Shown piece after piece: positions 22,662-23,476 of a stretch of DNA of 23,476 bases. Made by a program: the position numbers and the translations under genes. This DNA comes from Candidatus Rifleibacteriota bacterium (lineage in GTDB: Bacteria; Vulcanimicrobiota; Xenobia; Xenobiales; Xenobiaceae). The notes beneath the pieces were generated by a model, which was not told the origin of the DNA, ran no database searches, and saw only the letters and a program-made list of their open reading frames with translations. The stretch lies in the NCBI GenBank assembly GCA_900772775.1, contig CAAGRW010000128.1:1-23476 (forward strand), in the 5' to 3' direction. How positions within the stretch are numbered: position 1 is the first letter of the stretch; each line of letters starts with the position of its first letter.

Positions 22662-23476
22662 ATGGCAGACAAGAATTTGAAAATAGCAATGTTAGCCGCT
22701 CACGGCGGCAGTGACTCCAACAAAGTTCCCTTAGGAGGCGGCGCAGCCATTTGCGAACGCTTATTGCAAGCTTGGAAAAATGTTGACGGTTTAGAAATTA
22801 CTCTAATTGTACCTGGCTACTACAAAACACAAAACAACGCAAATTCCGCTCTTCCGGAAGAACCGACTTCAGAGCCCAATTCTGCCGACACAGAACAAGA
22901 AGAAAGCGCTCCTAAGATTACTCTTATTCAAATTCCTCTCTTAAAAGAAGGCGAAACTCCCTGCAACCTAAGCGAATTTCGCTATGCTAAATTCTGTCGC
23001 CAATTTGAAAAAGCCAGCACTAAAAAGCTCTTGGAACTTAAACCTGATATTGCCATTACTCACGATATTTCCGAAGGGCCAAATTTTAAGCAATTAAGCA
23101 AACACAATATTCCTTGTATTCCTATTTTTCATGTCGATGTTGTCGATTTCTTCTGTCGCATGTACCTTAAGGAATATATTACTCCTCAAAAATGCGTCAA
23201 TTTGTGGGGAAAATTTAATTTCTTACCAATAGTTCCTGATATTTTGCGTTTAGTCTTCGATAAACAAGCCGAGGCTATTCGCTATTGTCCTAAGCTGATC
23301 GTGCCTTCTCAAGGTATGAAACAAATTTTGTTAGATACTTACGGTGATAATGATAATCTGAGCTCAAAAATAGAAGTAATTCCCTGGGGAGCTCCCACAC
23401 CTCAATTTAGTCATTCTGAAATTGAAGATGCTATTCCTCAAATAAACAGTGAATATAATCTTAATCCTGACGATCC
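22662..23476 (+). CDS. GT4-type glycosyltransferase, N-terminal part (cut by window)
   Basis: The frame is open from ATG 22662 to the window end, 271 codons, so the C-terminal domain is missing. The start KIAMLAAHGGSDSNKVPLGGGAAICERLLQAW fits the N-terminal Rossmann domain of GT-B (family 4) glycosyltransferases, with the Gly-rich loop that contacts the nucleotide sugar. ITHDISEGPNF, IPCIPIFHVDVVDFF, LIVPSQGMKQIL and VIPWGAP follow the usual order (the last is where GT4 enzymes have VIPNGV). An insert of about 25 residues rich in Glu, Ser and Pro (about 62-90) interrupts an early loop. The acceptor and product are unknown. GGAAAG lies 9 nt before the ATG. It is divergent from the FHA gene across 158 bp. 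Confidence 0.75.
   Translation, partial: MADKNLKIAMLAAHGGSDSNKVPLGGGAAICERLLQAWKNVDGLEITLIVPGYYKTQNNANSALPEEPTSEPNSADTEQEESAPKITLIQIPLLKEGETPCNLSEFRYAKFCRQFEKASTKKLLELKPDIAITHDISEGPNFKQLSKHNIPCIPIFHVDVVDFFCRMYLKEYITPQKCVNLWGKFNFLPIVPDILRLVFDKQAEAIRYCPKLIVPSQGMKQILLDTYGDNDNLSSKIEVIPWGAPTPQFSHSEIEDAIPQINSEYNLNPDD

Overview
This is a compact bacterial chromosome segment carrying mostly housekeeping genes. By eye the GC content looks moderate (not computed). Genes lie on both strands with short or overlapping junctions. I saw no tRNA, rRNA, insertion sequence, phage gene or CRISPR array. The phylum is not clear. RsmC and RsuA are most familiar from proteobacteria, an AUU start on infC occurs in several bacterial groups, the ureohydrolase resembles a type I associate with Bacteroidetes-like genomes, and the dihydrouridine synthase domain resembles eukaryotic DUS3. 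I would describe it as an unplaced, probably Gram-negative-type bacterium and go no further.

Layout. 1-3948 (minus): a likely transcription unit rsmC -> rsuA -> recJ, with recJ cut by the window edge. 4173-6226 (plus): a PPP/Shelph-like phosphatase overlapping a MoxR AAA+ ATPase, which ends in a 4-bp stop-to-stop overlap with a minus-strand HAD hydrolase. 7303-8745 (minus): gltX with a strong terminator. 8961-12036 (plus): a single ORF fusing a DUS3-like tRNA-dihydrouridine synthase to a DeoD-type purine nucleoside phosphorylase, then an RNase Z-like metallo-beta-lactamase protein and a terminator. 12077-13780: promoter, long structured leader, infC (AUU start), rpmI, rplT and terminator. 13891-15493: an inositol-monophosphatase-family enzyme and a secreted coiled-coil protein. 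15490-17628 (minus): a membrane-anchored protein with a possible H-type lectin domain, then an arginase/formimidoylglutamase-family enzyme. 17832-20820 (plus): a tight cluster of a GNAT-like protein, a LuxE-like protein and a six-helix membrane protein, closed by a probable bidirectional terminator. 20977-22503 (minus): a two-FHA protein with five tandem 13-residue repeats. 22662 to the end (plus): the start of a GT4-type glycosyltransferase.

The dominant theme is RNA and translation: RsmC and RsuA (16S rRNA modification), GltX, Dus (tRNA dihydrouridine), an RNase Z-like protein, IF3, L35 and L20. A second, looser theme is signalling and cell surface: phosphatase, MoxR, FHA protein, lectin-like and secreted proteins, glycosyltransferase. 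The items most likely to be new are the Dus-DeoD fusion with its altered catalytic Asp, the GNAT/LuxE-like/membrane cluster, the 13-residue-repeat FHA protein, and the two AUU initiation contexts around infC.
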